This document shows, piece after piece, positions 1 through 5,882 of a DNA stretch of 7,506 nucleotides. Origin of the DNA: CADEED01 sp046733635 (lineage in GTDB: Bacteria; Pseudomonadota; Gammaproteobacteria; Steroidobacterales; Steroidobacteraceae). How positions within the stretch are numbered: the stretch's first letter is position 1; the number at the start of each line of letters is the position of its first letter. The stretch spans positions 1 through 7,506 of the forward strand of contig JBKPPO010000253.1 in assembly GCA_046733635.1 (NCBI GenBank), given 5' to 3'. Made by a program: the position numbers and the translations under genes. The notes beneath the pieces were generated by a model. It was not told the origin of the DNA, did not search any database, and saw only the letters and a list, made by a program, of their open reading frames with translations.

Positions 1-1041
1 ATCCACGATGCCTGCCGCCATGAACAGCGACGCCTTGAACGTGGCGTGGTTCATCATGTGGAAGATCGCGGCGATCAATGCGAGCGAGCTGTTCATGCCC
101 AGCAGCAGCGTGATGAGGCCCAGGTGGCTGATCGTGGAGTAAGCCAGCACACCCTTGATGTCGCGCTGGAACAGCGCCGCCACCGCGCCCAGCAGCAGCG
201 TGATCAGGCCGGCGCCGCAGACCAGCGTGAACCACAGGTCCGTGCCCGAGAGCACGGGCCACAGCCGCGCCAGCAGGAAGACGCCGGCCTTCACCATCGT
301 CGCCGAATGTAGATAGGCGGATACCGGCGTCGGCGCCGCCATCGCATGCGGCAGCCAGAAGTGGAACGGGAACTGCGCGCTCTTGGTGAACGTGCCGATC
401 AGCAGGAGCACCAGCAGCACCGGATACCAGCCGTGGGCGCGGATCTGGTCGCCCGCGGTCAGCACGTCGTCGAGTTCGTAGCTGCCGACGATCTCCCCCA
501 TGAGCAGGATCCCTGCCAGGAGGCACAGGCCGCCCGCGGCCGTGACCGTGAGCGACATGCCCGCGCCGCGCCGCGCTTCGCCGCGGTGATACCAGTAGGC
601 GATGAGCATGAACGAGGTGAAGCTCGTGAGCTCCCAGAACACCACCAGCTGCACGAGGTTCCCCGACATCACGATGCCGAGCATCGCGCCCATGAAGGCG
701 AGCAGGAACGAGAAGAAGCGCGGCACGGGATCCGCGGGCGCCATGTAGTAGCGCGCGTAGAACACCACGAGCGAGCCCACGCCCGTGACCAGCAATGCGA
801 ACACCCAGGCAAGCGCATCGAGCCGCAGGCTCAGCGCGAGGCCCCACTGTGGCAGCCAGGGCAGGCTGGCGCGGACCACGCCGCCATCGGCCACCTCGCC
901 GTAGAGCAGCGCGAGCAGCACGGCGGGCGTCAGCGCGAACGTGCCGGCGAGCCACGCGGCGCTGTTCCGCGCGTTGCTCGGCAACATGGCGGCGCAGACG
1001 CTGCCGACGAAAGGCAGCAACAGGATGAAGGCCAGCATCAT
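1..1041 (-). CDS. mrpA: Mrp-type Na+/H+ antiporter subunit A, N-terminal 347 residues (runs off left edge)
   Basis: This is a polytopic inner-membrane protein of the NADH-quinone oxidoreductase subunit L/MrpA family. MrpA is the large subunit of the multi-subunit cation/proton antiporter (also called Mnh, Pha or Sha), which exports Na+ or K+ in exchange for protons. The reading is open from the ATG at 1041 to base 1. Visible landmarks are a hydrophobic start (MMLAFILLLPFVGSVCAAML), the conserved TM5 Glu137 in VVFWELTSFTSF, Lys220 in GTFTKSAQFPFHFWLPHAM, and HSATMVKAG (His246, Lys251), followed by QRDIKGVLAYSTISHLGL and HMMNHATFKASLFM (Lys336). Glu and Lys at these places carry protons in Mrp and complex I. 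The NhaR-type gene stop lies inside its start (ATGA, 4-base overlap); a second ATG follows at 1038. NuoL is the main alternative, but the TKSAQFPFHFWLPHAM form and the NhaR neighbour favour MrpA. The C-terminus and any MrpB fusion are outside the window. Confidence 0.88.
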   Translation of the reverse strand, partial: MMLAFILLLPFVGSVCAAMLPSNARNSAAWLAGTFALTPAVLLALLYGEVADGGVVRASLPWLPQWGLALSLRLDALAWVFALLVTGVGSLVVFYARYYMAPADPVPRFFSFLLAFMGAMLGIVMSGNLVQLVVFWELTSFTSFMLIAYWYHRGEARRGAGMSLTVTAAGGLCLLAGILLMGEIVGSYELDDVLTAGDQIRAHGWYPVLLVLLLIGTFTKSAQFPFHFWLPHAMAAPTPVSAYLHSATMVKAGVFLLARLWPVLSGTDLWFTLVCGAGLITLLLGAVAALFQRDIKGVLAYSTISHLGLITLLLGMNSSLALIAAIFHMMNHATFKASLFMAAGIVD

Positions 1042-1958
1042 GTTCCGATCTTAGCGGCGAACAGTTGTCTTGCGCCGGAAACCACCGCGGCCACGGCAGG
1101 GTGTCTGATGCGGCGCTCGAGCGAGATCGCGAAGAACTGCGCGGTCACCGAACGTGCGGCGCCCACGCGCTGGAATCCGTATTCGCGCCGGAACTGCGTC
1201 TCCTGCACCACGGGCACCGGCGCGAAGCCATGACCGGCGCGCGCGAATTCCCGCAGCAGGCCATAGTCCTCGAACTCGCCGACGAGCACGGGCCGCAACC
1301 CGTGTTGCTCGAGCCATTGATCGAGCATGCGCCGGATGGCCGTGTCGTCCGTGGGCAGCAGCATGGGTACACCGTCGAGTGATCGCGGGAATCCGCGCCG
1401 CAGGCTCTTCGCGATCGCAGGCGTGGCCATCCAGCACACGCCCGAGCTGCCGAGCAGGTGGCTGTACGCGCGCACATTGAGCGTCGGCGTGACGGGCGCG
1501 TCCGACAGCACCATGTCGAGGTCATGCGTGGCGAGGTTCGCGACCAGCCGTTCGAGCGTGCCTTCACGGCAATGGATGCGCACGGGCTGGCCGATCCGCA
1601 TCGCAGGCTCGAGCAGGCGCTGCGCCACTTCCTTGGGCAGCACATCGTCGACTCCCACGTTGAACGCGAGGGGACGCTGCGAGGGGCGATGGTCCAGCGC
1701 GTCGAGAAGTTCGCGTCCCACGCCGAAGATCTGGTCCGCGAATGAATACACGACGCGGCCGACCTCCGTGGGGATGAGCTTGCGTCCCGACTTCATGAGG
1801 AGCTTCTCGCCGAGACGCTCTTCAAGTGTGTGCAACTGCGCGCTCACCGTCGGCGGCGACAGCGCGAGCTCCGACGCCGCGCGCGTGACGCTGCCGGTCC
1901 TCACGACGGACCAGAAGTAGAGCAGGTGCTGGTAATTGAGGCGGCGCGAGATTCCCAT
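1038..1958 (-). CDS. nhaR: LysR-family transcriptional regulator, NhaR type (Na+-responsive activator)
   Basis: This 306-residue cytoplasmic DNA-binding regulator matches the length of E. coli NhaR (about 301). It opens with LNYQHLLYFWSVVRTGSV, very close to the NhaR start, and has a winged helix-turn-helix at about residues 7-65 (TRAASELALSPPTVSAQLHTLEERLG). The effector domain shows further NhaR signatures: LAFNVGVDDVLPKEVAQRL, HDLDMVLSDAP, GEFEDYGLLREF and ERRIRHPAV. NhaR activates the Na+/H+ antiporter gene nhaA in response to Na+ in E. coli. Here the gene is directly upstream of mrpA and overlaps it by four bases, so the antiporter is the likely target (inference). I chose the ATG at 1958 because the family starts a few residues before LNYxHLxYFW. 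A GTG at 2015 would add 19 residues with no family counterpart. Neither start has a clear Shine-Dalgarno sequence. Confidence 0.88.
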   Translation of the reverse strand: MGISRRLNYQHLLYFWSVVRTGSVTRAASELALSPPTVSAQLHTLEERLGEKLLMKSGRKLIPTEVGRVVYSFADQIFGVGRELLDALDHRPSQRPLAFNVGVDDVLPKEVAQRLLEPAMRIGQPVRIHCREGTLERLVANLATHDLDMVLSDAPVTPTLNVRAYSHLLGSSGVCWMATPAIAKSLRRGFPRSLDGVPMLLPTDDTAIRRMLDQWLEQHGLRPVLVGEFEDYGLLREFARAGHGFAPVPVVQETQFRREYGFQRVGAARSVTAQFFAISLERRIRHPAVAAVVSGARQLFAAKIGT

Positions 1959-1978
1959 GATTCGATAAAAGCTAACCC

Positions 1979-1990
1979 GATTCGTGAATC
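1979..1990. promoter_or_regulatory. Palindrome GATTC-GT-GAATC between divergent nhaR and rnk; candidate operator
   Basis: The 74-base gap between the nhaR start (1958) and the rnk start (2033) contains this 12-base palindrome with perfect 5-base arms. A further GATTCG half-site lies at 1959-1964, exactly 20 bases (about two helical turns) from the GATTCG at 1979. LysR regulators commonly bind such interrupted dyads next to their own divergent promoter, so NhaR autoregulation is plausible. Possible promoter elements are weak: TTGTCC (1998-2003), N17, TAAAAA (2021-2026) toward rnk, and TTGAAA (1996-1991) toward nhaR without a convincing -10 at normal spacing. The dyad is seen in the sequence; its role is inference. 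Confidence 0.35.
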
Positions 1991-2032
1991 TTTCAAATTG
2001 TCCGAACAGTCCCACGCGGCTAAAAAGGTCGC

Positions 2033-2470
2033 ATGAACTCCTCCGTCATGCATCTGGCCGCGGGGCGGCCTGCCATTTTCGTCGCCGAAGATGACGCCCG
2101 TCGTCTCGCTTTCCTTCTGAGTGGTGACCGCGACAGCGGTTCACACGATCAGGCCCATCTGCGCGAGCTCCGCGAGGAGCTCGAGCGCGCGATCATCGTC
2201 GCGCCCGACGACATTCCACCCGGCGTGATCACGATGAACAGCGTCGCGACCGTGTTCGACCTCACGGGCGGAAGCCGCCGTGAGGTCACGCTCGTCTATC
2301 CACACGAGGCCGCGCCCGCGTCCGGGCGCATCTCGGTGCTGGCGCCGCTGGGCACCGCGTTGCTCGGCTACCGCACCGGGGACGAAGTCGAATGGTTGAT
2401 GCCGGGCGGCGTGCGCCGCCTGCGCATCGAACACGTGCGAGGTCCCGATGAAGCTGCTGTGCGCCACTGA
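2033..2470 (+). CDS. rnk: Rnk-type nucleoside diphosphate kinase regulator (GreA/GreB C-terminal-like domain)
   Basis: This 145-residue cytoplasmic protein resembles E. coli Rnk (136 residues). Rnk has a short N-terminal helical part and an FKBP-like domain related to the C-terminus of GreA/GreB; it binds RNA polymerase but lacks the long Gre coiled coil that gives transcript cleavage. Here residues 12-28 (RPAIFVAEDDARRLAFL) and the helix near 42-54 form the N-terminal part. The Gre-like domain spans about 60-136, with VITMNSVATVFDL (66-78), TLVYPHEA, ISVLAPLGTALLGYRTGD (100-117) and the WLMPGG turn, all typical of Rnk. An AAGG at 2025-2028 lies four bases before the ATG and could serve as its ribosome-binding site; an in-frame ATG at 2048 is the alternative start. 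The 3' end overlaps the next gene by 23 bases, which suggests co-translation of two general-stress functions. GreA itself is excluded by length. Confidence 0.85.
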   Translation: MNSSVMHLAAGRPAIFVAEDDARRLAFLLSGDRDSGSHDQAHLRELREELERAIIVAPDDIPPGVITMNSVATVFDLTGGSRREVTLVYPHEAAPASGRISVLAPLGTALLGYRTGDEVEWLMPGGVRRLRIEHVRGPDEAAVRH

Positions 2471-3332
2471 CCTGAATCCCAAGAGCGACGCCGCGGTCGA
2501 CCGTGCCTATCTGCTGAGCGATTCGCTGGGTGCGCGGCTGACGCTGGTGCACGTGGTCGCGCCTTTGGGCGCGGAAGACGGCAATCTCGAGCAGCGAATG
2601 TTGAGTGCGAGCAGCCGGCTCGCGATGCGCGCCAAACATGCCGGCGGCAAGGCGGAGCTCGTGGTGCGATGCGGGCGCCCGCCGCAAGTCGTGCGGGAAG
2701 AAGCCGCGACCGCGAACTTCGTCATCATCGGTCCGCATCCCGCGGATGCGGTGAGCGATGCACTGCGCGGCACCTTCACCGAGAGGCTGCTATCGGAGGC
2801 GCGTTGCCCGGTGTTGATCGTGCGGCGCCCATCAGCCGAACCCTATCGCAGCCTGCTGCTGGCGCTGGATGGCTCGCGCGCCACCGGGCAGGTGGTGCGG
2901 GCGGCCGAAAGGCTGGCGGCATCGGACGACGCTTCGTTCGCCGCGGTGCATGCGCATGAACCGCCGTACGAAGCGATGATGAACACGGTGGGCGTGGGGA
3001 ATCTCAGCGTGGCCAGCTATGCATCCGCCTCGATGTCGCAAGCGGCGTCGTTGCTGCACGCGCAGATGCGCCTGCACAGTCTCGATTGGCGTCGCTATCG
3101 GATGTTGCTCATGGATGCGAGGCCCGGACCCGCGATCCGCGAGGCGATGCGCGAAACCAACCCGGATCTGCTCGTGATGGGCACGCGGGGCCACGGCCGC
3201 TTCCGCCGCGCGCTGCTCGGCAGCACCGCGCACGAAGTGCTGGGTTCAGTGGACTGCGACGTGTTGCTGGTGCCGGACGCGGGACTTCGCGCCGCGCCGC
3301 CCGCGGATGATCCGGGCCCGCGCGCGGCCTGA
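2448..3332 (+). CDS. Universal stress protein with two UspA domains in tandem
   Basis: This 294-residue cytoplasmic protein is built of two Usp domains (about 1-127 and 133-277), like E. coli UspE. Each domain begins with a beta strand and an Asp near the nucleotide site (LLCATDLN; SLLLALDGS) and ends with a hydrophobic strand (CPVLIVRRP; CDVLLVPDA). Domain 2 carries an intact ATP-binding motif G-2X-G-9X-G-S (Gly245, Gly248, Gly258-Ser259, in GTRGHGRFRRALLGST). Domain 1 has the same spacing but the middle Gly is replaced: Gly95-PH-Pro98-9X-Gly108-Thr109, so it may bind nucleotide poorly. Usp proteins help survival under stress or starvation, usually without a defined enzymatic role. GAGG at 2439-2442 is well placed before the ATG, which lies inside the end of rnk. 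The tail after residue 280 is Ala/Pro-rich and probably disordered. The specific partner is unknown. Confidence 0.88.
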   Translation: MKLLCATDLNPKSDAAVDRAYLLSDSLGARLTLVHVVAPLGAEDGNLEQRMLSASSRLAMRAKHAGGKAELVVRCGRPPQVVREEAATANFVIIGPHPADAVSDALRGTFTERLLSEARCPVLIVRRPSAEPYRSLLLALDGSRATGQVVRAAERLAASDDASFAAVHAHEPPYEAMMNTVGVGNLSVASYASASMSQAASLLHAQMRLHSLDWRRYRMLLMDARPGPAIREAMRETNPDLLVMGTRGHGRFRRALLGSTAHEVLGSVDCDVLLVPDAGLRAAPPADDPGPRAA

Positions 3333-3338
3333 CCGAAC

Positions 3339-3363
3339 TACCGGAAGCCGCGCAAAGGCGCTT
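3339..3363. repeat. Degenerate upstream copy of the 27-base repeat with weak hairpin; possible usp terminator
   Basis: This stretch can be aligned, with mismatches and gaps, to the perfect 27-base units that follow it (both begin TA-C-G-AA and have a GCGC-rich core). It forms a short GCGC-AAAG-GCGC stem (3351-3362 region) followed by TTTA on the plus strand. A 4-pair stem with three T residues is a poor intrinsic terminator, so a termination role for the stress-gene transcript is only possible. The relationship to the repeats is my alignment by eye. Confidence 0.3.
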
Positions 3364-3425
3364 TATCGAACGTCGCGCCAGGCGGCGCGCTATCGAACGT
3401 CGCGCCAGGCGGCGCGCTATCGAAC
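3364..3425. repeat. Tandem 27-base repeat (two perfect units plus an 8-base partial) between convergent genes
   Basis: Unit 1 is 3364-3390, unit 2 is 3391-3417, and 3418-3425 repeats the first eight bases (TATCGAAC). Units 1 and 2 are identical. Each contains an inverted repeat CGCGCC-AGGC-GGCGCG, a six-pair GC stem with a four-base loop, so the transcript from either strand can form two successive hairpins. The array fills most of the 84-base space between the stress gene (stop at 3332) and ilvH (stop at 3417-3419), and the ilvH stop codon lies in it. No T-run follows the perfect hairpins on either strand, so a classical terminator is not shown; RNA 3'-end protection or attenuation of convergent transcription is possible. 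It resembles REP-like elements in position and symmetry, but family membership cannot be judged here. Confidence 0.9.
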
Positions 3426-3917
3426 AACATGCAGCGCGCGCGCGTTGCGCCCCACCGCCAGCGCGCCCGAGCGAACCACCTCGACGATGTCCGTGCGTTC
3501 GCCCAGATCGGCGACGAACTGGTTGACCTCGGCTTCGCTCGCCGTGAGCTCCACGACGAAGCCGTCGGGCGAAGGCTCGAGCACACGGCCACCGGCACGC
3601 ACGACGTAACCGCGCACCGAATCCACGAGCGGAGGCTCGACACGCAGCTTGAGCACCACGAGCTCGCGCTCGATGTGTTCGCCGCGCGTGAGGTCTTCTA
3701 CAGCCACGACGTCGATGAGTTTGTTGAGCTGGTTGACGATCTGCAGGATCACGCCATCGGCGCCCTGGGTCACCAGCGTCACGCGCGATACCGAGGGGTC
3801 ATCCGTCGCGGCTACCGACAGCGACTCGATGTTGTAGCCGCGGGTAGAGAAAAGACCGGTGACGCGGGTGAGCGCGCCGGCCTCGTTCTGGAGGTGGATG
3901 GCGATGATATGACGCAT
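3417..3917 (-). CDS. ilvH: Acetolactate synthase (AHAS) small regulatory subunit
   Basis: This 166-residue cytoplasmic protein binds the catalytic subunit of acetohydroxyacid synthase, raises its activity and mediates valine feedback inhibition. The N-terminal ACT domain (about 3-76) starts MRHIIAIHLQNEAGALTRV and continues GLFSTRGYNIESLSV and DDPSVSRVTLV, collinear with E. coli IlvH. Asn11, Gly14 and Asn29, positions tied to valine binding in the E. coli protein, are all present, so feedback inhibition is likely retained (inference). The second, C-terminal domain runs about 80-160 (HIERELVVLKLRV, then IVEVVRSGALAVGR). I chose the ATG at 3917 because it matches the family N-terminus and length; an in-frame ATG at 3965 would add 16 unmatched residues and lies upstream of the predicted transcript start. 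The gene is head to head with ilvB instead of downstream of it, and its stop codon lies in a tandem repeat. Confidence 0.93.
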   Translation of the reverse strand: MRHIIAIHLQNEAGALTRVTGLFSTRGYNIESLSVAATDDPSVSRVTLVTQGADGVILQIVNQLNKLIDVVAVEDLTRGEHIERELVVLKLRVEPPLVDSVRGYVVRAGGRVLEPSPDGFVVELTASEAEVNQFVADLGERTDIVEVVRSGALAVGRNARALHVVR

Positions 3918-3940
3918 GGACTGTAGGGATTTCTGGGGGA

Positions 3941-3970
3941 CTGACACGGCGGCCAGAATAGCCATTTAAT
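3941..3970 (+). promoter_or_regulatory. Predicted sigma70 promoter for the ilvB operon
   Basis: CTGACA (3941-3946, five of six matches to TTGACA) is followed after 18 bases by TTTAAT (3965-3970, five of six to TATAAT). Transcription would begin near 3977, giving a leader of about 28 bases before the ATG at 4005. It would exclude the in-frame ATG at 3969, which lies inside the -10 box. Found by eye, not tested. Confidence 0.55.
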
Positions 3971-3983
3971 GCCCCGCTGCAAA
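3955..3983 (-). promoter_or_regulatory. Predicted sigma70 promoter for ilvH, interlocked with the ilvB promoter
   Basis: On the minus strand TTTGCA (3983-3978, four of six) is followed after 17 bases by TATTCT (3960-3955, four of six). Transcription would begin near 3948, about 30 bases before the ilvH ATG. Its -10 lies in the spacer of the ilvB promoter, and the ilvB -10 lies in its spacer. The match is weaker than that of the ilvB promoter. Confidence 0.4.
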
Positions 3984-4004
3984 CTGCTAGTCTCCTCGGC
4001 CTCT

Positions 4005-5882
4005 ATGGCAAAAACCCCCAAAATCCGTGAGTTGTCGTCGTCTGCGAAGCCGGCGAGCCCTTCCATCCAGCATCCGCTCGCCGGCCAGAAGATGACCGGC
4101 GCCCAGATGATCGTCCAGGTATTGGCGGACGAGGGCGTAACCACGATTTTCGGATACTCGGGCGGCGCCATCCTGCCCACCTACGACGCCGTGTTCCTCT
4201 ACAACGAGGATCGCAAGGCGAAGGGTGAGTCGCAGATGCCGCTCATCGTGCCCGCCAATGAGCAGGGCGCGGGGTTCATGGCCGCGGGATATGCGCGCGC
4301 CAGCGGTCGCGTCGGCGTGGCCGTCGTCACCTCGGGTCCCGGCGCCACGAATACCGTCACGCCGATCCGCGACAGCATGGCCGATTCGATTCCGATGGTC
4401 GTGATCTGCGGCCAGGTGCCGCGCAGTGCTATCGGCAGCGACGCGTTCCAGGAAGCGCCCGTCTCCTCGATCATGGGTTCGGTGGCCAAACACATCTTCC
4501 TGGTCACGGATCCCGAGAAGCTCGAGTCCACGGTGCGCACCGCGTTCGAGATCGCACGCACGGGCCGGCCTGGCCCCGTGGTCATCGACGTGCCGAAGGA
4601 CGTGCAGAACTGGTCGGGTGAGTTCAAGGGCTCGGGCACGTTGCCCATGCCGGGGTACCGCAAGCGTCTCGAGACGCTAACTACCGACATCATCGACGGC
4701 ACCGAAGCCAATCACTTCTTCGAGATGCTGGGTGAGTCGCAGCGTCCGCTGATCTACGCCGGCGGCGGTGTGGTCAATGGCGAGGCGTCGGCGGAGCTGC
4801 GTGAATTCGCGGAGGCTTTCGACATCCCCGTGGTCACCACGCTCATGGGCATCGGCGCGGTGGACACCACGCACAAACTCTCCATGCGCATGCTGGGCAT
4901 GCACGGTGCGGCGTTCGCCAACTACGCGGTGGACGATTGCGACTTCCTGATCGCGATCGGCGCGCGTTTCGACGACCGTGTGGCGGGCACACCGGCCAAG
5001 TTCGCGCCGAACGCGAAGGCCATCGCGCACTTCGACATCGACCGCGCGGAGATCAACAAGGTGAAGCGCGTGCAGTGGAGTCACGTGGGCATGCTGCCCG
5101 AGGCCCTGCGCATGTTGACCGCTCACGGCAAGCGCGCCGGCTTCAAACGCGACCGATCCGCCTGGCTTACCTACCTCGACGAGCTGCGCACGAAGCACGC
5201 GTTCAACTACGACCGCGCCAGCGAGAAGATCCAGCCTTACTACGTGCTGGAAGAGATCAATCGCATCACGAAGGGTGAGGCCATCATCTCGACGGGCGTG
5301 GGCCAGCACCAGATGTGGTCGGCGCAGTACTTCGATTTCAAGCAGCCGCGGCTCTGGCTCACGTCGGGCTCGATGGGCACCATGGGCTTCGGCCTGCCGG
5401 CGGCCATCGGCGCGCAGTTCGCCAATCCCGAGAAGCTGGTCATCGACATCGACGGCGATGCTTCCGTTCGCATGAACATCGGCGAGATGGAAACGGCCAC
5501 TACCTACAACCTCCCCATCAAGCTCGTCGTGCTCAACAACAACGGCGACGGCATGGTGAAGCAGTGGCAGAAGCTGTTCCACAAGGGCCGCCTGTCAGCG
5601 TCCGAGAAGACGCTGCACACCAAGGACTTCATCAAGGCCGCTCAGGCGGATGGCTACAAGTACGCCGTGCGCCTCGACAAGAAGGCGGACGTGCCGCGCG
5701 TGATCGCGGAGTTCCTCGCGTTCGAAGGCGCGGCCTTCCTCGAAGTCATGATCGATCCGGATGCGGGCGTTTACCCGATGGTGGGCCCGGGCCAGCCCTA
5801 CGAGGCCATGATCACCGGTGACTGGATTCCGTCGCGCAAGAAGGTGGACGTGAAGCCGCCGGGCGCGAGCGAGATGTTCTGA
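4005..5882 (+). CDS. ilvB: Acetolactate synthase (AHAS) large catalytic subunit
   Basis: This 625-residue ThDP-, Mg- and FAD-dependent enzyme condenses two pyruvates to 2-acetolactate, or pyruvate with 2-oxobutyrate, the first common step of valine, leucine and isoleucine synthesis. Numbered from Met at 4005: N-terminal Pyr domain with GYSGGAILPTYDAV and the ThDP-activating Glu86 (PANEQGAGFMAAGYARASG), then SGPGATN and QVPRSAIGSDAFQEA; central domain with AGGGV and GARFDDRVAGTP; C-terminal PP domain with the Mg/ThDP motif GDAS (484-487) to NNN (511-513), and MVKQWQ (Trp521), typical of anabolic AHAS. Odd points are YSGG where YPGG is common, NNNGDGMV where NNQxxGMV is common, and about 30 polar residues before the conserved MTGAQM start. 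No Shine-Dalgarno precedes 4005; ATGs at 3969 and 4092 are alternatives, the first inside the predicted -10 box. Catabolic AlsS is less likely given the adjacent ilvH and azlCD. The symbol ilvI would serve equally. Confidence 0.93.
   Translation: MAKTPKIRELSSSAKPASPSIQHPLAGQKMTGAQMIVQVLADEGVTTIFGYSGGAILPTYDAVFLYNEDRKAKGESQMPLIVPANEQGAGFMAAGYARASGRVGVAVVTSGPGATNTVTPIRDSMADSIPMVVICGQVPRSAIGSDAFQEAPVSSIMGSVAKHIFLVTDPEKLESTVRTAFEIARTGRPGPVVIDVPKDVQNWSGEFKGSGTLPMPGYRKRLETLTTDIIDGTEANHFFEMLGESQRPLIYAGGGVVNGEASAELREFAEAFDIPVVTTLMGIGAVDTTHKLSMRMLGMHGAAFANYAVDDCDFLIAIGARFDDRVAGTPAKFAPNAKAIAHFDIDRAEINKVKRVQWSHVGMLPEALRMLTAHGKRAGFKRDRSAWLTYLDELRTKHAFNYDRASEKIQPYYVLEEINRITKGEAIISTGVGQHQMWSAQYFDFKQPRLWLTSGSMGTMGFGLPAAIGAQFANPEKLVIDIDGDASVRMNIGEMETATTYNLPIKLVVLNNNGDGMVKQWQKLFHKGRLSASEKTLHTKDFIKAAQADGYKYAVRLDKKADVPRVIAEFLAFEGAAFLEVMIDPDAGVYPMVGPGQPYEAMITGDWIPSRKKVDVKPPGASEMF

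Noticed and set aside
346..1233. Open frame of 295 codons on the plus strand
   Set aside because: It is antisense to mrpA and the end of nhaR; its product is rich in Arg, His, Gln and Glu with no domain, typical of a GC-rich shadow frame.
1959..2015. GTG at 2015 as the nhaR start
   Set aside because: It would add 19 residues absent from the NhaR family and would consume most of the divergent control region, including the palindrome.
3364..3425. Tandem repeat considered as a CRISPR array
   Set aside because: The units abut directly without spacers, and no cas genes are present.
3307..3609. Plus-strand frame encoding repeated RTSRQAARY units
   Set aside because: The peptide repeat is a by-product of the 27-base DNA repeat; the frame runs antisense into ilvH and has no coding support.
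3918..3965. ATG at 3965 as the ilvH start
   Set aside because: The extra 16 residues have no counterpart in IlvH proteins, and the codon lies upstream of the predicted transcription start.
3969..4004. ATG at 3969 as the ilvB start
   Set aside because: It falls inside the likely -10 box of the ilvB promoter and lacks a ribosome-binding site; the ATG at 4005 fits better.
4677..5582. Open frame of 301 codons on the minus strand
   Set aside because: It lies wholly antisense to the conserved acetolactate synthase gene and shows only low-complexity His/Arg/Val-rich sequence.
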